Positions 1 to 7,860 of a stretch of DNA of 20,688 nucleotides are shown in pieces. The notes under the pieces were generated by a model, which saw only the letters and a list, made by a program, of their open reading frames with translations, was not told the DNA's origin and searched no databases. Numbering within the stretch: position 1 is the first letter of the stretch; each line of letters opens with the position of its first letter. The position numbers were made by a program, and so were the translations under genes. The DNA is from Pararhodobacter sp. (lineage in GTDB: Bacteria > Pseudomonadota > Alphaproteobacteria > Rhodobacterales > Rhodobacteraceae): NCBI RefSeq assembly GCF_034676545.1, contig NZ_JAUCBZ010000005.1:1-20688 (forward strand), read 5' to 3'.

Positions 1-7
1 AGAATGC

Positions 8-33
8 GGGGGTTCCGAGAGGAACCCCCTTTT
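8..33 (+). terminator. Rho-independent terminator at the left prophage edge
   Basis: A perfect 9-bp stem (GGGGGTTCC / GGAACCCCC) closed by a GAGA tetraloop is followed by TTTT. It would stop transcription entering from the left. If the prophage sits in tRNA-Arg, as the fragment at 12809-12856 implies, the intact tRNA should lie just left of position 1 and this phage-borne hairpin would replace its lost terminator. That placement is inferred; the hairpin is seen directly. Confidence 0.85.
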
Positions 34-35
34 GG

Positions 36-66
36 TTTGTACTATTGAAACGGCTTTGTACTATAG
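36..66 (+). repeat. Two direct copies of TTTGTACTATWG, possible integrase arm sites
   Basis: TTTGTACTATTG at 36-47 is repeated as TTTGTACTATAG at 55-66, 19 bp apart. The same 12-mer is at 12909-12920, and an inverted near-copy at 12974-12985 lies at the other prophage end. Short repeated motifs between the integrase gene and the att core are what arm-type binding sites of tyrosine integrases look like. Binding is inferred. Confidence 0.55.
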
Positions 67-75
67 AAAACCGGC

Positions 76-222
76 TCATGCTAACGGGAATGCTGGGAAA
101 AACGGGCCGCCTGTGATCAGAATCGACGCCAAAAGCAGCAGATAAAGCTTCCAATTATTGCGCACGTTGCGCACTGCTTGGCGCAACTCCCATTTCAATC
201 TGTCTTTACGGTGCTGTTCCAT
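76..222 (-). CDS. Small single-span membrane protein next to the integrase
   Basis: This 48-residue protein has a basic N-terminal half (MEQHRKDRLKWELRQAVRN), then one hydrophobic segment around residues 26-40 (YLLLLASILITGG) and a short tail ending FPLA. The start is chosen because its ATG shares a base with the integrase stop (TAATG), a common translational-coupling arrangement. A longer in-frame ORF upstream only reads through the integrase C-terminus. I do not recognise the family. It is the last gene of the minus-strand integrase operon, so it may be a small accessory membrane peptide of the prophage. The function is unknown. Confidence 0.55.
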   Translation of the reverse strand: MEQHRKDRLKWELRQAVRNVRNNWKLYLLLLASILITGGPFFPAFPLA

Positions 223-1349
223 TAACCTATCCCCTTCAGTGGTGTGACTTCTTCCGGCCGGCGTCGGTAGATCGCGTCTGTGGTGCGGGCGTCCGCGTGG
301 GCCAAAAGCGCCCTGGCGTGTTCCAGCGTCTTGGCGTCCGATGCGCACTTGGCCCGTAGGTCGTGTTCGGTGAACGACTCCGACACCTTGGTTTCGGACA
401 AAACGCGCTCTATGAAACGCTGCCACATGCTTTTCCAGCCGTGAACCTTTCCGGTTTCCTCGTCAATATACCCTTGGCCGTACCTGTTACAAAATAAGAA
501 CGGCGACAGCGCCGGCCTGACTGACACCGCCATGTCGTACGCCGCCCGTAGTTCGGGCGTCCATTTGTACACGGTGCGCTTGCCGCTGCTGCCTGCAGTC
601 TTGTGCCGCTGCACGTGGATGCCGTCGTCTTTTATGTGCTTGCCCAGTTCCAAGCGCAACAAGTCGGAACGGGCCATGCCGGTCATCAGCTTGATGCGTA
701 TGTACGCCTGGATGGCCAGCACGCTGCCTTTCTTGCGGCGCGACGGCATGGCCAGCGCTTCGACCACTTCCCAGTCTTCGACGTAGCGGTCGCGGTGTCC
801 GGTGCCTTCCAGTTCCATTTCGCCTTTGAATGGGTGCTGGTCGAGGTACCCCCAGGCTACGGCCTTGGTGAAGGCGTGCGACAACACTTCTTTTTCCCGC
901 AGCGCAGTAGTTGGCCCGCCCGTAACGCGCTTGCGCTCCTTGCCGGTTTTTTCGTCCGTGACAGTTTCGGTTTTCTTCTTGCTGCGCTGATCCACGTAGC
1001 GGTACACCAGCGCCGGCTTTATATCTGTCAGGGGCAGTTCGCCAAACACCGCGCGAAGCTGGCGTATCCATATGGCTTGCTGTTCGTGGGTGCTGACCGC
1101 TTTAGTCGGCACGACTTCCAGCGCGTACCGGTCGAGCAATTCGCCGACGGTGCGAACGTTGATCTGGTTTTCCAGTCGGGCGGCCCAGGTCTTGTACGCT
1201 TCGGGCAGTGTCTTGCCCAGGCGAAAGGTCTGCTTTCCATCCCACTTGGATTCCAGACCCGGCGGCACTTGGTAGTAGTACGCGTTGTGGGTGAACCGCC
1301 AACGGTCGGGTAGGCCCCGGTTTTCTGGATTTCGTTTTCTCGCGGCCAT
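222..1349 (-). CDS. int: Tyrosine-type site-specific integrase (phage)
   Basis: A 375-residue phage integrase that would catalyse prophage insertion and excision. With MAARKR as start, the catalytic set is visible: Arg about 227 (TGMARSDLLRL), the beta-hairpin Lys about 250 (QRHKTAG), His-x-x-Arg 329-332 (EHDLR), His about 351 (LLAHADA) and nucleophile Tyr about 361 (AIYRRRP). Residues 60-170 resemble a core-binding SAM-like domain. This ATG overlaps the stop of the upstream DUF4224 gene (TAATG), so it is preferred to an ATG 15 bp upstream. The length is normal and the frame intact, so the enzyme may be active although the prophage is defective. The likely target is tRNA-Arg(ACG), judged from the tRNA remnant at 12809-12856. 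Confidence 0.93.
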   Translation of the reverse strand: MAARKRNPENRGLPDRWRFTHNAYYYQVPPGLESKWDGKQTFRLGKTLPEAYKTWAARLENQINVRTVGELLDRYALEVVPTKAVSTHEQQAIWIRQLRAVFGELPLTDIKPALVYRYVDQRSKKKTETVTDEKTGKERKRVTGGPTTALREKEVLSHAFTKAVAWGYLDQHPFKGEMELEGTGHRDRYVEDWEVVEALAMPSRRKKGSVLAIQAYIRIKLMTGMARSDLLRLELGKHIKDDGIHVQRHKTAGSSGKRTVYKWTPELRAAYDMAVSVRPALSPFLFCNRYGQGYIDEETGKVHGWKSMWQRFIERVLSETKVSESFTEHDLRAKCASDAKTLEHARALLAHADARTTDAIYRRRPEEVTPLKGIG

Positions 1350-1576
1350 TAGATTGCGCTCCAATCTGGCTCGACTTTCTTGGCGCGCCGGGTCGAGCCC
1401 GGTACGGCGCCGAACACCTGACGCACATGCTCACGCAGTACCGCCACGGAATTATCGGCGCGAACCTTGTGTTCAATGCCCATAAAGCGCAGCGCACGTA
1501 CCTGGGCGTCGCAGCGCGTCCGGTTGGTCAGGCTGACAAGCTCTTGCGGCGTCAGGAACGTGTCGTCGATAGTCAT
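1349..1576 (-). CDS. DUF4224-type phage protein upstream of integrase
   Basis: This 75-residue protein begins MTIDDTFLTPQELVSLT and contains RTRCDAQVRALRFMGIEHKV. That resembles DUF4224 proteins, small phage products commonly encoded directly before a tyrosine integrase. An excisionase-like or regulatory role is often supposed for them from gene position. An SD-like CAGGAG lies about 8 bp before the ATG, and the stop overlaps the integrase start, so the two are probably translated together. The last residues (KKVEPDWSAI) are typical for the family as I know it. The family call is from memory of the motif, not from a search. Confidence 0.75.
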   Translation of the reverse strand: MTIDDTFLTPQELVSLTNRTRCDAQVRALRFMGIEHKVRADNSVAVLREHVRQVFGAVPGSTRRAKKVEPDWSAI

Positions 1577-1590
1577 AGCTTACGCTCCTG

Positions 1591-1776
1591 TTAAGGCAAT
1601 TTGTACCGGTCACGGCAGAAGCCGCACGCGCCGCCCACCAGTCGGCTGAACCATTCGCCGCAGTATTCGCAGTCGCCCGGCACGCCGGGCGCCAGCTTGG
1701 GCGAAGGTCGGGCAGCAATGGCCGCTTCACGGTCGAGTTCTTCGCAGGCTTGCGCCAAGTCGATATCGTCAGCCAT
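1591..1776 (-). CDS. TraR/DksA-like zinc-finger phage protein
   Basis: A 61-residue protein with an acidic N-terminus (MADDIDLAQACEELDREAA) and a C-terminal four-cysteine cluster, CEYC about 37-40 and CGFC about 51-54. This matches the short TraR/DksA-type C4 zinc-finger proteins of phages and conjugative plasmids. Full-length TraR acts on RNA polymerase in its secondary channel, but whether this short version does is unknown. The start has a good SD (AAAGGAG, about 6 bp upstream). It overlaps the ancestral end of the DUF3310-like gene (ATGGCTGA), which supports both the start and the reconstruction of that neighbour. Confidence 0.75.
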   Translation of the reverse strand: MADDIDLAQACEELDREAAIAARPSPKLAPGVPGDCEYCGEWFSRLVGGACGFCRDRYKLP

Positions 1777-2100
1777 GGTTTGCTCCTTTTTCTAAACGCT
1801 CGAGTTCGGCTTTTGCATAGAAGATGATCTTCTTAATGTCGCGGGCCTGGGGCTGTGGGCCACTATCCCGTAGCGATAGCAGGCCCGGAATATTTCCCCG
1901 ACCTGCGCGTTCATGTTGCGGTGGCTGATCAGGTGTTGCAGTTCTGTGGCGCCCTGTGGCAGTTCGTAATAGCTGGCGGTGCTCCCGTCACTGGTAGTGC
2001 CTGCGCTGATACCGGCAAGCCGGGTAAGCAAGGCGACGATCTTGTCGTCAGAAAGGCCGGCACTGCGGCAAAGCTGAACGCAAACAGCATCGTGGTTCAT
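1769..2100 (-). pseudogene. DUF3310-like phage gene broken by a one-base frameshift
   Basis: The ORF starts MNHDAVCVQLCRSAGLS and carries the motif YYELPQGATELQHLI...RNMNAQVGEIFRACYRYG typical of DUF3310 phage proteins (function unproven). After AHSP the current frame turns into unrelated residues and stops at 1792. Shifting one base in the run of four C (minus strand; G run at 1849-1852) restores QARDIKKIIFYAKAELERLE, the expected helical end. The restored stop (TGA, 1771-1769) overlaps the start of the zinc-finger gene, as in the rest of this operon. The lesion is thus most simply loss of one C from a run of five. A sequencing error in the homopolymer is the main alternative. The start overlaps the helicase stop (ATGA). 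Confidence 0.7.
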
Positions 2101-2435
2101 AGGGTTTTCCTCCTTTTCATTGCTTCGAGCAACAGGTCTTGCACTTCGCGCTTGGATTCGCGCCGTGCCATAACAATTTCGTCTACCGTGTCTTCGGCGA
2201 CGATGTGGTAAATGAATACGGGACGGTCGTGCCCGGCCTGCTTCTGGCGCGTGGGGCCGATGCGTTCGACGATCTGCTGGAACTGTTCCAAATCCCACCA
2301 GTGTGAAAAGAAGACCAAAATGTTGCCGCCGTCCTGCAGGTTCAGACCGTGGCCGGCACTGGCCGGGTGGGCGAATAGAACGGGTATCTTCCCCTCGTTC
2401 CAGTCACGTATCGTCTGCGGGTCTTTGTCCAGGTG
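2097..2435 (-). pseudogene. C-terminal fragment of a phage SNF2/DEAD-type helicase
   Basis: From about 2435 down to the stop at 2097 the minus strand reads LDKDPQTIRDWNEGKIPVLF, then AHPASAGHGLNLQ, ILVFFSHWWDLEQFQQ, ERIGPTRQKQAGHDRPVF. These are the C-terminal motifs of phage-encoded SNF2-like DEAD-box helicases, with the arginine-finger region (ERIGPTRQ) late. There is an in-frame stop just upstream of this stretch, and the N-terminal ATPase lobe (Walker A, DEAH) is absent from the window. The fragment is about 112 codons of a protein that is normally over 400. It is cut at 2436-2462, where sequence from a different, oppositely oriented phage gene begins, so an internal deletion is the simple explanation. 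Confidence 0.85.
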
Positions 2436-2462
2436 GGGTCAGCTAAAGGAAGAACGCAGTAG

Positions 2463-4136
2463 CTGGGTAACCGTGGCACTTTCGACCCAAACGACCCCAA
2501 CATTCTGAACCAGGGCGCGCGCGGCTTTTTCAGTCCTGACACCAACACCATCGGCCTGTTGAAAGCGGCTGATCTATCCACGTTCCTGCATGAGTCCGGC
2601 CACTTCTTTCTGGAAGTGCAACTGGACATGGCCGCCCAGCTTTCGCACGAAGCCACGGGCTTTACTTTGTACGAAGCCGAACAGCAGATTGTGGCCGACG
2701 CCAACGCGCTGTTGCAATGGTTCGGCGTGTCCGACCTTTCGACCTGGTACAACTTGGACTTTGAGGAAAAGCGCAGCTACCACGAACAGTTCGCGCGGGG
2801 CTTTGAGGCATATTTGTTCGAGGGCAATGCGCCCAGCATTGAAATGCAAGGCGTGTTTCAGCGGTTCCGCGCGTGGCTGGTGAACGTCTACAAGCAGTTG
2901 CGGGCCCTTAACGTCGAACTGTCCGACGAAGTGCGCGACGTCATGGATCGCATGCTGGCCACCGACGACCAAATCAAAGCGGCCGAGTATGGGCGCAGCA
3001 TGCTGCCTCTGTTCGAATCGGCACAGCAGGCCGGCATGTCGCCCGACGAGTTCGCCGCGTACCAAGCGTTAGGGCAGGATGCCACCGCCGACGCCCAAGC
3101 CCAACTATCTGAACGCGGCTTGCGCGATATGAAGTGGTTGAGCAACGCCAAGTCGCGAGCTCTAAAGCGACTGCAAAAGGAAGCCGAAGCGCTGCAGGCC
3201 CGTGAGCGCATCGAGGTGCGGCGCGAGATTATGAGCCAGCCGGTGTATCGCGCCTGGCAGTTTCTAACCGGCAAGGTGTCGGCTGACGACCGCGTACGAT
3301 CGCAGGCCCGGCCCAAGTCTGACCCCGATGTTGTTGATCCGTCGCAGGATTCGCTTTTCGTTGCCATCGCCAAGCTGGGTGGTATTCAGCGCGAACAGGC
3401 ACAAAGCGAATGGGGCATTGACCTGAAAGAGAAAATCGCGCAGCCGGTGTTCGGTAAGCCCGTACTGCGTAAGACCGACGGTTTGAGCCTGGACGCCATG
3501 CGTGAAGCGCTGGGTGAATACGGGTATCTGGATACCGGCCATCAGAATCCGAACTGGGACCCCAACGAATTTGAATGGAAGTTCTTCGATGAACTGGGCG
3601 GGTCCCCTACCTACTCTAATCAATTTGATTATGATGCGGCACAATACGAAGAAAGGGCCGGCGAAGGCCTGAACCTTGAAAGCATGGTCGCCGGGCGCTT
3701 ATCGCGTCCCGAATTGCGCGACATGTACGGCAACGCCGACGGCGCCATCTGGAAAGCCCTGGAAGCAAACCGCATGGTCGTGAACAACGGCCTACACCCT
3801 GATTTGGTGGCCGAATTATTCGGCTTCTCGTCGGGCGACGAACTAGTACAGTCACTGGCCCGCGCCCAGCCGCCTGACGTTGAAATCGAAGCATTGACCG
3901 ACTTGCGTATGCTGGAACGCCACGGCGATTTGGCAACGCCCGACGCGCTGGCACGCGCCGCCGACGCTGCGATACACAACGATTTGCGCGCGCGGGTATC
4001 GGCGTGCGTAGTCGCAACAGAATCGTCGTGGCTGGCCCTGACGTGGGGGGTTCCCCCAATATCCCCGTCGCAATTATTGACGGTACTACAAGCCCCCTAC
4101 TTGCTGGACTGTATTTTCAGCAATACATGCTCCTGA
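2463..4136 (+). pseudogene. Fragment of a giant phage polyvalent protein with zincin motif
   Basis: The frame is open from 2463, just after an in-frame TAG. It begins GNRGTFDPNDPNILNQ, a segment often seen near the end of a preceding domain in very large phage polyvalent or virion-associated proteins. Then comes LLKAADLSTFLHESGHFFLE, an HExxH zinc-metallopeptidase (zincin) helix. About 500 further residues are helical and charged (DIKxx, KALEANRMVVNNGLHPDLVA). The fragment ends in HNDLRAR...VATE near 4022, followed by unrelated residues to a stop at 4136, where the tail spike takes over in another frame. Such proteins run to thousands of residues and are thought to be ejected with phage DNA. 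Both ends are missing here, so it is a relic. The ATG at 2559 is internal to the domain and not a real start. Confidence 0.75.
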
Positions 4137-4880
4137 AAGTACAAGATATCAAGTTTCAGAATTGGACTGCTGGCACAGGCTCTTCGGGCCTCCAGATTGA
4201 CTATCACAGCAATCTGTGGGCGGTAAATGTTCATGCGGATAATTGTGCGTGGGCAGGTATTAACGTAAACAACAGCACAAAGCTGTACGTGACGGGCGGG
4301 AAGTTCACCGCCAACAGAAAAGGCATCCGCGTATATGCTAATAGCATGGCGTCCATCGGATACCAGTCTGCTGCAAGCAGGGTTTCATTTTCAGGAAATA
4401 CCGAAATCGGCGTTGAGGTTCGGGATTCAAGCACTGGGCATGTTGATTACTCAGACTTCACAAATAACATGATTGTCGGCTTGCACGTCTGGAATGGATC
4501 GCGTGTAGCCAGTGATTACAGCGATTTTTCCAACAACTTTATTGCAATTCGCTGCGACACATTCAGTACTTGGGATAGCGCCGGCGGAACAACAACTTTC
4601 GCAGGAAACGGGAAGAATGAGGTTTATTATTGGTCTGCCCCTTCCGATGCTAAAGATTTTTACTATGATCGCGCAACCGGACGCTTTGTGTGGGGTGCAA
4701 ACGGTTACGGCACGACTACTGCAAAATTCCATTTCTTCGCCGGTAGTTCTGGCAGTGCGATCCAATCCCACACCAAGGCATTGTTCGAATCGGACTCAAA
4801 TACGATAGTCTCACTAGCCGCCCCAGCGTCTAATTTTGCAGGGCACTACTACGCGAAACCCGGAAGTTCGTCGGATGGGG
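4004..4880 (+). pseudogene. Tail spike, beta-helix portion (5' part, interrupted by IS66)
   Basis: About 290 codons with the Asn/Ser/Gly-rich repeating rungs of a parallel beta-helix (SNLWAVNVHADNCAWAGINV, NSTKLYVTGGKFTANRKGIR, SRVASDYSDFSNNFIAIRC), typical of phage tail spikes that bind or cut surface polysaccharide. A transition segment follows (GRFVWGANGYGTTTAKFHFF). The real N-terminus, which docks on the virion, is missing. Homology seems to start at about 4023, fused to the end of the polyvalent fragment by deletion, so the nominal GTG at 4004 is not a native start. At 4880 the gene is cut by IS66. Its C-terminal half is at 16334-16862 on the other strand, and joining the two restores SSSDGGLIYNF in frame. 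Substrate and enzymatic activity cannot be told. Confidence 0.8.
4873..4880 (+). repeat. Target-site half GGATGGGG; partner at 16855-16862
   Basis: GGATGGGG lies directly outside the tnpC end of IS66 copy 1. Its reverse complement CCCCATCC lies directly outside the tnpA end of copy 2 (16855-16862). IS66 elements make 8-bp duplications, so these two octamers are the separated halves of one duplication inside the tail-spike gene. Confidence 0.93.
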
Positions 4881-4901
4881 GTAAGCGGTGCATCTCCCCC
4901 A

Positions 4902-6614
4902 TTATTCCCAGGCGGCGAGATTCATGGCTAAATCTTGGTCATGAGTATTCCACGGCAACAGCGCCTCGATTTCGTCCACTGTTTGGGCCATCGGCAGGTG
5001 TTCCAGCACAAAGCGCAGCCACGCATAGGGCTCGCGCCCGTTGGCCTTGGCCGTTTCCAGCAGCGAATACAGTACCGCGCTGGCGTGTGCACCCGCCGGG
5101 GTATCCGCAAAAAGCCACGCTTTTCTGCCAATCACAAACGGCCTGATGGCGTTTTCTGCGGGGTTGTTATCGATGGGCAAATCGCCGCACTCGGTATAGC
5201 GGATCAGGCGCGGCCAGACCTTGTGCAGATATCCCAACGCTTCGCCCAGCTTGCTCCTGGGCGTGACCCCCGGCAGGGTTTCATCCAACCATGCACGCAG
5301 CTTTTGCAGGATCGGCAGGCTGTGGGTCTGGCGCGCCTCGAAGCGCTGCGCATCGCTCGCTGTTTTCAGCTTGGCCTCGATACGATACAGCCGGGCGAAC
5401 AGATCCAGCGCGTGGTCTGCGCGGGCACTCTTGCCTTTGGGGCTGACCCGTTTGGCTTCGACGAACTTGCGCCGAGCATGGGCTGCGCACGCCAGGTGCT
5501 CCACACCGGGCAGGCGCGCCACCGGCGCGTAGCCTTCGTACCCGTCGGTCATCAGGTAACCCTGCCAGCCTTCGAGCAGGCGTACCGGTATCTGCCCCGA
5601 ACGGCTCGCCTCGTAATCAAACAACACCACCGTGCGCCCCGGCGGCCCGCCGCGCTGCACCCACATATAACTTTTAGAGGTCGGACTTCGCCCTGGTTCT
5701 TTCAACACTTGAACCGTGGTTTCATCCATGTGGATGACGGGCGCATCCAGCAAGGTGTCGCGGGCCAGATTGTGCAGCGGCTGCAAGGCCTGGGCGAGCC
5801 TGATCATGGCCCGCGTCATGCTCTGGCGTGGGACGTCCACCTGGTGGCGGGCCATCACCTTCTCGAAGCGCGCCAGAGGCAGGCCGTCGACATACTTCAC
5901 CACCGCCATCATCGCCAGGAACCCGGCGCTGAAGTTGCTGCGCGGCAGGACCTGCGCCGGTGCCGGCTGCTGTACCGGTGCCTGATCGCCCTTGGGGCAG
6001 GCGTAGCGCGGGCGCACCGTGCGGATCACGCGGATTTGCATCGGCACGATGTCCAGCTGTTCACTCACGTCTTCGCCGATACGCACCATGGGGGTGCCGC
6101 AGGCGCATTGGCGTTCTGCTTCGGGGACATCGACCAGGAACTCGACGCGGGGCAGCTCGGGCGGCAAAGCGCGGCGATGACCGCGCTTGGGGCGAGGCGT
6201 GTTGTGCGCGGGCGCGCCCTCGTGTGCGTCTTCGAGATCAGCGGCCTGCTCGGCCAAGGCTTCCACTTCGTTAAACAGCTCGCCCTGGTGCGACTCGCTA
6301 CTGGGGCCGAACACCTGATGCCGGGCCAAGCGCCATTGCTCAAGGATGCGTTGCACCGCCTCGGCGACCCCTGTGGCGACGCCGGCGGCAATCCCTTCTT
6401 GCAGTTTCCTCTCGAACTCGGATTGCATCGCCGAACGCAAGGCGTGAAGGTGGGTTTCGTTCTGCGCCTGCAGCGTGGCCCGTAACTCGGCCAGCGTCTT
6501 TTCGCGCTCGGCTTTCAATGCCGCCTGGAAGGCTTCAACCGAGGTCGGCACAGCGCCGATTTCGGGGCTGAGCTCAGGGGGGAAGGATGGGGTGGCTGCA
6601 GGGCGATCAGACAT
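4902..6614 (-). CDS. tnpC: IS66 family transposase TnpC, copy 1
   Basis: The 570-residue DDE transposase of IS66. The N-terminal 130 residues are charged and helical (coiled-coil type, AALKAEREKTLAELRATLQA). A basic linker (RPKRGHRR, about 142-148) leads to the IS66 zinc-binding region with Cys170, Cys172 and Cys206. The catalytic triad is visible as Asp297 (HMDETTVQVL), Asp357 (LMTDGYEGY) and Glu487 (NNPAENAIRPF), followed by the IS66 C-terminal segment (HLPMAQTVDEIEALLPW). The family is usually about 510-530 residues, so this is a slightly long member. The frame is intact. It is the third gene of the element, after tnpA and tnpB, which are needed with it for transposition in this family. 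Confidence 0.97.
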   Translation of the reverse strand: MSDRPAATPSFPPELSPEIGAVPTSVEAFQAALKAEREKTLAELRATLQAQNETHLHALRSAMQSEFERKLQEGIAAGVATGVAEAVQRILEQWRLARHQVFGPSSESHQGELFNEVEALAEQAADLEDAHEGAPAHNTPRPKRGHRRALPPELPRVEFLVDVPEAERQCACGTPMVRIGEDVSEQLDIVPMQIRVIRTVRPRYACPKGDQAPVQQPAPAQVLPRSNFSAGFLAMMAVVKYVDGLPLARFEKVMARHQVDVPRQSMTRAMIRLAQALQPLHNLARDTLLDAPVIHMDETTVQVLKEPGRSPTSKSYMWVQRGGPPGRTVVLFDYEASRSGQIPVRLLEGWQGYLMTDGYEGYAPVARLPGVEHLACAAHARRKFVEAKRVSPKGKSARADHALDLFARLYRIEAKLKTASDAQRFEARQTHSLPILQKLRAWLDETLPGVTPRSKLGEALGYLHKVWPRLIRYTECGDLPIDNNPAENAIRPFVIGRKAWLFADTPAGAHASAVLYSLLETAKANGREPYAWLRFVLEHLPMAQTVDEIEALLPWNTHDQDLAMNLAAWE

Positions 6615-6634
6615 GCATAATTATACCAGAATTA

Positions 6635-6991
6635 TCACATAACTGACTGATATTTCAGTGTTTTATGAGGATAATTCGCCCATAAATCAAACCCTTCCAA
6701 CAGCCACTCCAACTCTTTGGGGGTGAGTGTCACGGTCGCTTGCGCGCCTGGCGCGGGCCAGGCAAAGCGCTCTTTCTCCAGCCGCTTCTGCCAAAGGCAA
6801 AAGCCGTTGCGATGCCAATACAGAATCTTGATGCGGTTGCGCTGGCGATTCACGAACACGAATAACGTATCGCCGAAGACATCCAGTTCCAGCTCGCTTT
6901 GCACCAGCGCGGCCAGCCCGTCGATCTGCTTGCGAAAGTCCACCGGCACGCAGCACAAGTAGACCTGCCCAATCGCCACTCCCGGGTGCAT
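6635..6991 (-). CDS. tnpB: IS66 accessory protein TnpB, copy 1
   Basis: A 118-residue IS66 TnpB (Orf2) protein, recognised from VYLCCVPVDFRKQIDGLAAL, DVFGDTLFVFVNRQRNRIKI, LYWHRNGFCLWQKRLEKERF and the C-terminal LTPKELEWLLEGFDLW. Its biochemical role is not settled, but it is required for transposition in studied IS66 relatives. The ATG start at 6991 overlaps the tnpA stop (TGATG), so the two genes are probably translationally coupled. A TTG one codon upstream is possible but less likely. Confidence 0.95.
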   Translation of the reverse strand: MHPGVAIGQVYLCCVPVDFRKQIDGLAALVQSELELDVFGDTLFVFVNRQRNRIKILYWHRNGFCLWQKRLEKERFAWPAPGAQATVTLTPKELEWLLEGFDLWANYPHKTLKYQSVM

Positions 6992-7359
6992 CAATGCACC
7001 TGCTCAGTCAGCGCCTGACGCACCTGCGCCAGCCACTGCGGGCTGGGCAAGCCGGGCAGCTCCAGACGCAGGCCAGCGCCCAGCACCAGTACATGGCGAT
7101 CCGCCGCGACAGGGTGATCGACAGCGGCGAGCGGACCCACGCTGACCGGCACAAACTGGCGCGCAACCGGCGCAGCCACCGCCTTGACGGGCACCTGAGC
7201 CTTCCGCTCCAGGGCTTTGAGGCGCCGGCGCCAATAATACAGGCTTGAGACCGGCAACCCCTCACGCTGCGCGTAGGCCGTGGCGCCAATGCCCTCGCGC
7301 GCTATCGCGTCAAGGTGCATTTCCCACCAGGCCTGCCCTGGTCCTCGACTCGTCGACAT
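6991..7359 (-). CDS. tnpA: IS66 accessory protein TnpA, copy 1
   Basis: A 122-residue IS66 TnpA (Orf1), a helix-turn-helix protein of the IS3/IS911 OrfA-like transposase superfamily. The N-terminal part has WWEMHLDAIAREGIGATAYA followed by REGLPVSSLYYWRRRLKAL, the DNA-recognition helices. The remainder is an Ala/Val/Pro-rich tail. It starts 85 bp inside the element's terminal repeat. The protein is identical to that of copy 2. The only nucleotide difference noticed between the copies is a silent one in a Gly codon at 7135. Confidence 0.93.
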   Translation of the reverse strand: MSTSRGPGQAWWEMHLDAIAREGIGATAYAQREGLPVSSLYYWRRRLKALERKAQVPVKAVAAPVARQFVPVSVGPLAAVDHPVAADRHVLVLGAGLRLELPGLPSPQWLAQVRQALTEQVH

Positions 7360-7444
7360 CCTCGGTTCTCCTGTTTGCTTGCAGAACCGATACGATGCCC
7401 CACAGAGCGGGCGCGAACAATCATGGGAAAAATGGAGCGTTTAC

Positions 7445-7462
7445 AGGACATCATCATGCCTG
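7445..7462 (+). repeat. 18-bp relic matching the tacA start region
   Basis: AGGACATCATCATGCCTG here is identical to the ribosome-binding and start segment of the antitoxin gene (minus strand, 20485-20468). Its first eight bases are the target duplication of the second IS66 insertion. Before the inversion this stretch adjoined the repeat now at 19431-19514, so it may be the last trace of another tacA copy. Up to the next gene at 7665 I see nothing else but a weak GC-rich hairpin near 7590-7615. Confidence 0.5.
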
Positions 7463-7664
7463 GCGGCAGATGCTCAATCCAATCGGAAGCATACCTTGCC
7501 GCCTGCAGCGGCTGATGGCGGTATGGAGGTCAAGAACCGGTTCGATCAAGATAAAACAAAATACCGTCGACATTACGGTAGGAGTGGCCATTGGCGGGGC
7601 GGTATCAGCCACCCCGTGAAAGCATCTAAGGTAAAATTTCCTTGTTAAATTTTCTGGAATCACC

Positions 7665-7859
7665 ATGCGACTTCTTATTGCGCTGTTGCTACCTTGGCTT
7701 ACGTTTTTCACAATCGGACGGCCGTTCGCCGGTATCTTTTGTCTGATCTTGCAAATTACGCTTATCGGTTGGGTGCCTGCGGCTATTTGGGCTGTGTATG
7801 CGCTGAGTCAGTACAAGACCGACCAGAAGATTGCCAAGGCATTTGGAAGCCGCAGCTAG
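7665..7859 (+). CDS. YqaE/Pmp3-family small membrane protein
   Basis: A 64-residue proteolipid of the Pmp3/YqaE family, very small inner-membrane proteins with two membrane segments. The first is about residues 3-28 (LLIALLLPWLTFFTIGRPFA) and the second about 29-48 (LQITLIGWVPAAIWAVYAL), followed by a charged tail QYKTDQKIAKAF. Family members are linked to membrane potential and salt or stress tolerance in some organisms, but the bacterial role is not well defined. Only a weak SD (GGAA) precedes the ATG. The gene is complete. The next gene begins immediately after its stop with an already truncated GNAT coding sequence. Confidence 0.85.
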   Translation: MRLLIALLLPWLTFFTIGRPFAGIFCLILQITLIGWVPAAIWAVYALSQYKTDQKIAKAFGSRS

Positions 7860-7860
7860 G

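Larger units (their letters stand above)
4881..7444 (-). mobile_element. IS66-family insertion sequence, copy 1 (complete)
   Basis: A 2564-bp element with tnpA, tnpB and tnpC on the minus strand. Its ends are imperfect inverted repeats: GTAAGCGGTGCATC... at 4881 and, on the other strand, GTAAACGCTCCATT... at 7444, matching at about 19 of 27 positions and both opening with GTAA. It is the same length as copy 2, and all three proteins are identical between copies. One silent base difference was noticed (7135 versus 17172). The flanking octamers differ (GGATGGGG left, AGGACATC right), which for an IS66 element means recombination has exchanged its flanks. Confidence 0.95.

Noticed and set aside
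603..1313. 236-codon plus-strand ORF opposite the integrase
   Set aside because: An antisense shadow of the integrase; no motifs.
4004..5146. Tail-spike ORF continuing into IS66 to give a 380-residue protein
   Set aside because: The residues after 4880 are IS66 end sequence read antisense to tnpC; the fusion is accidental.
4935..6485. 516-codon ORF opposite tnpC (and its twin at 17822-19372)
   Set aside because: An antisense shadow caused by GC-rich codon use; His/Gln/Arg-rich and without domain features, repeated only because the IS is repeated.
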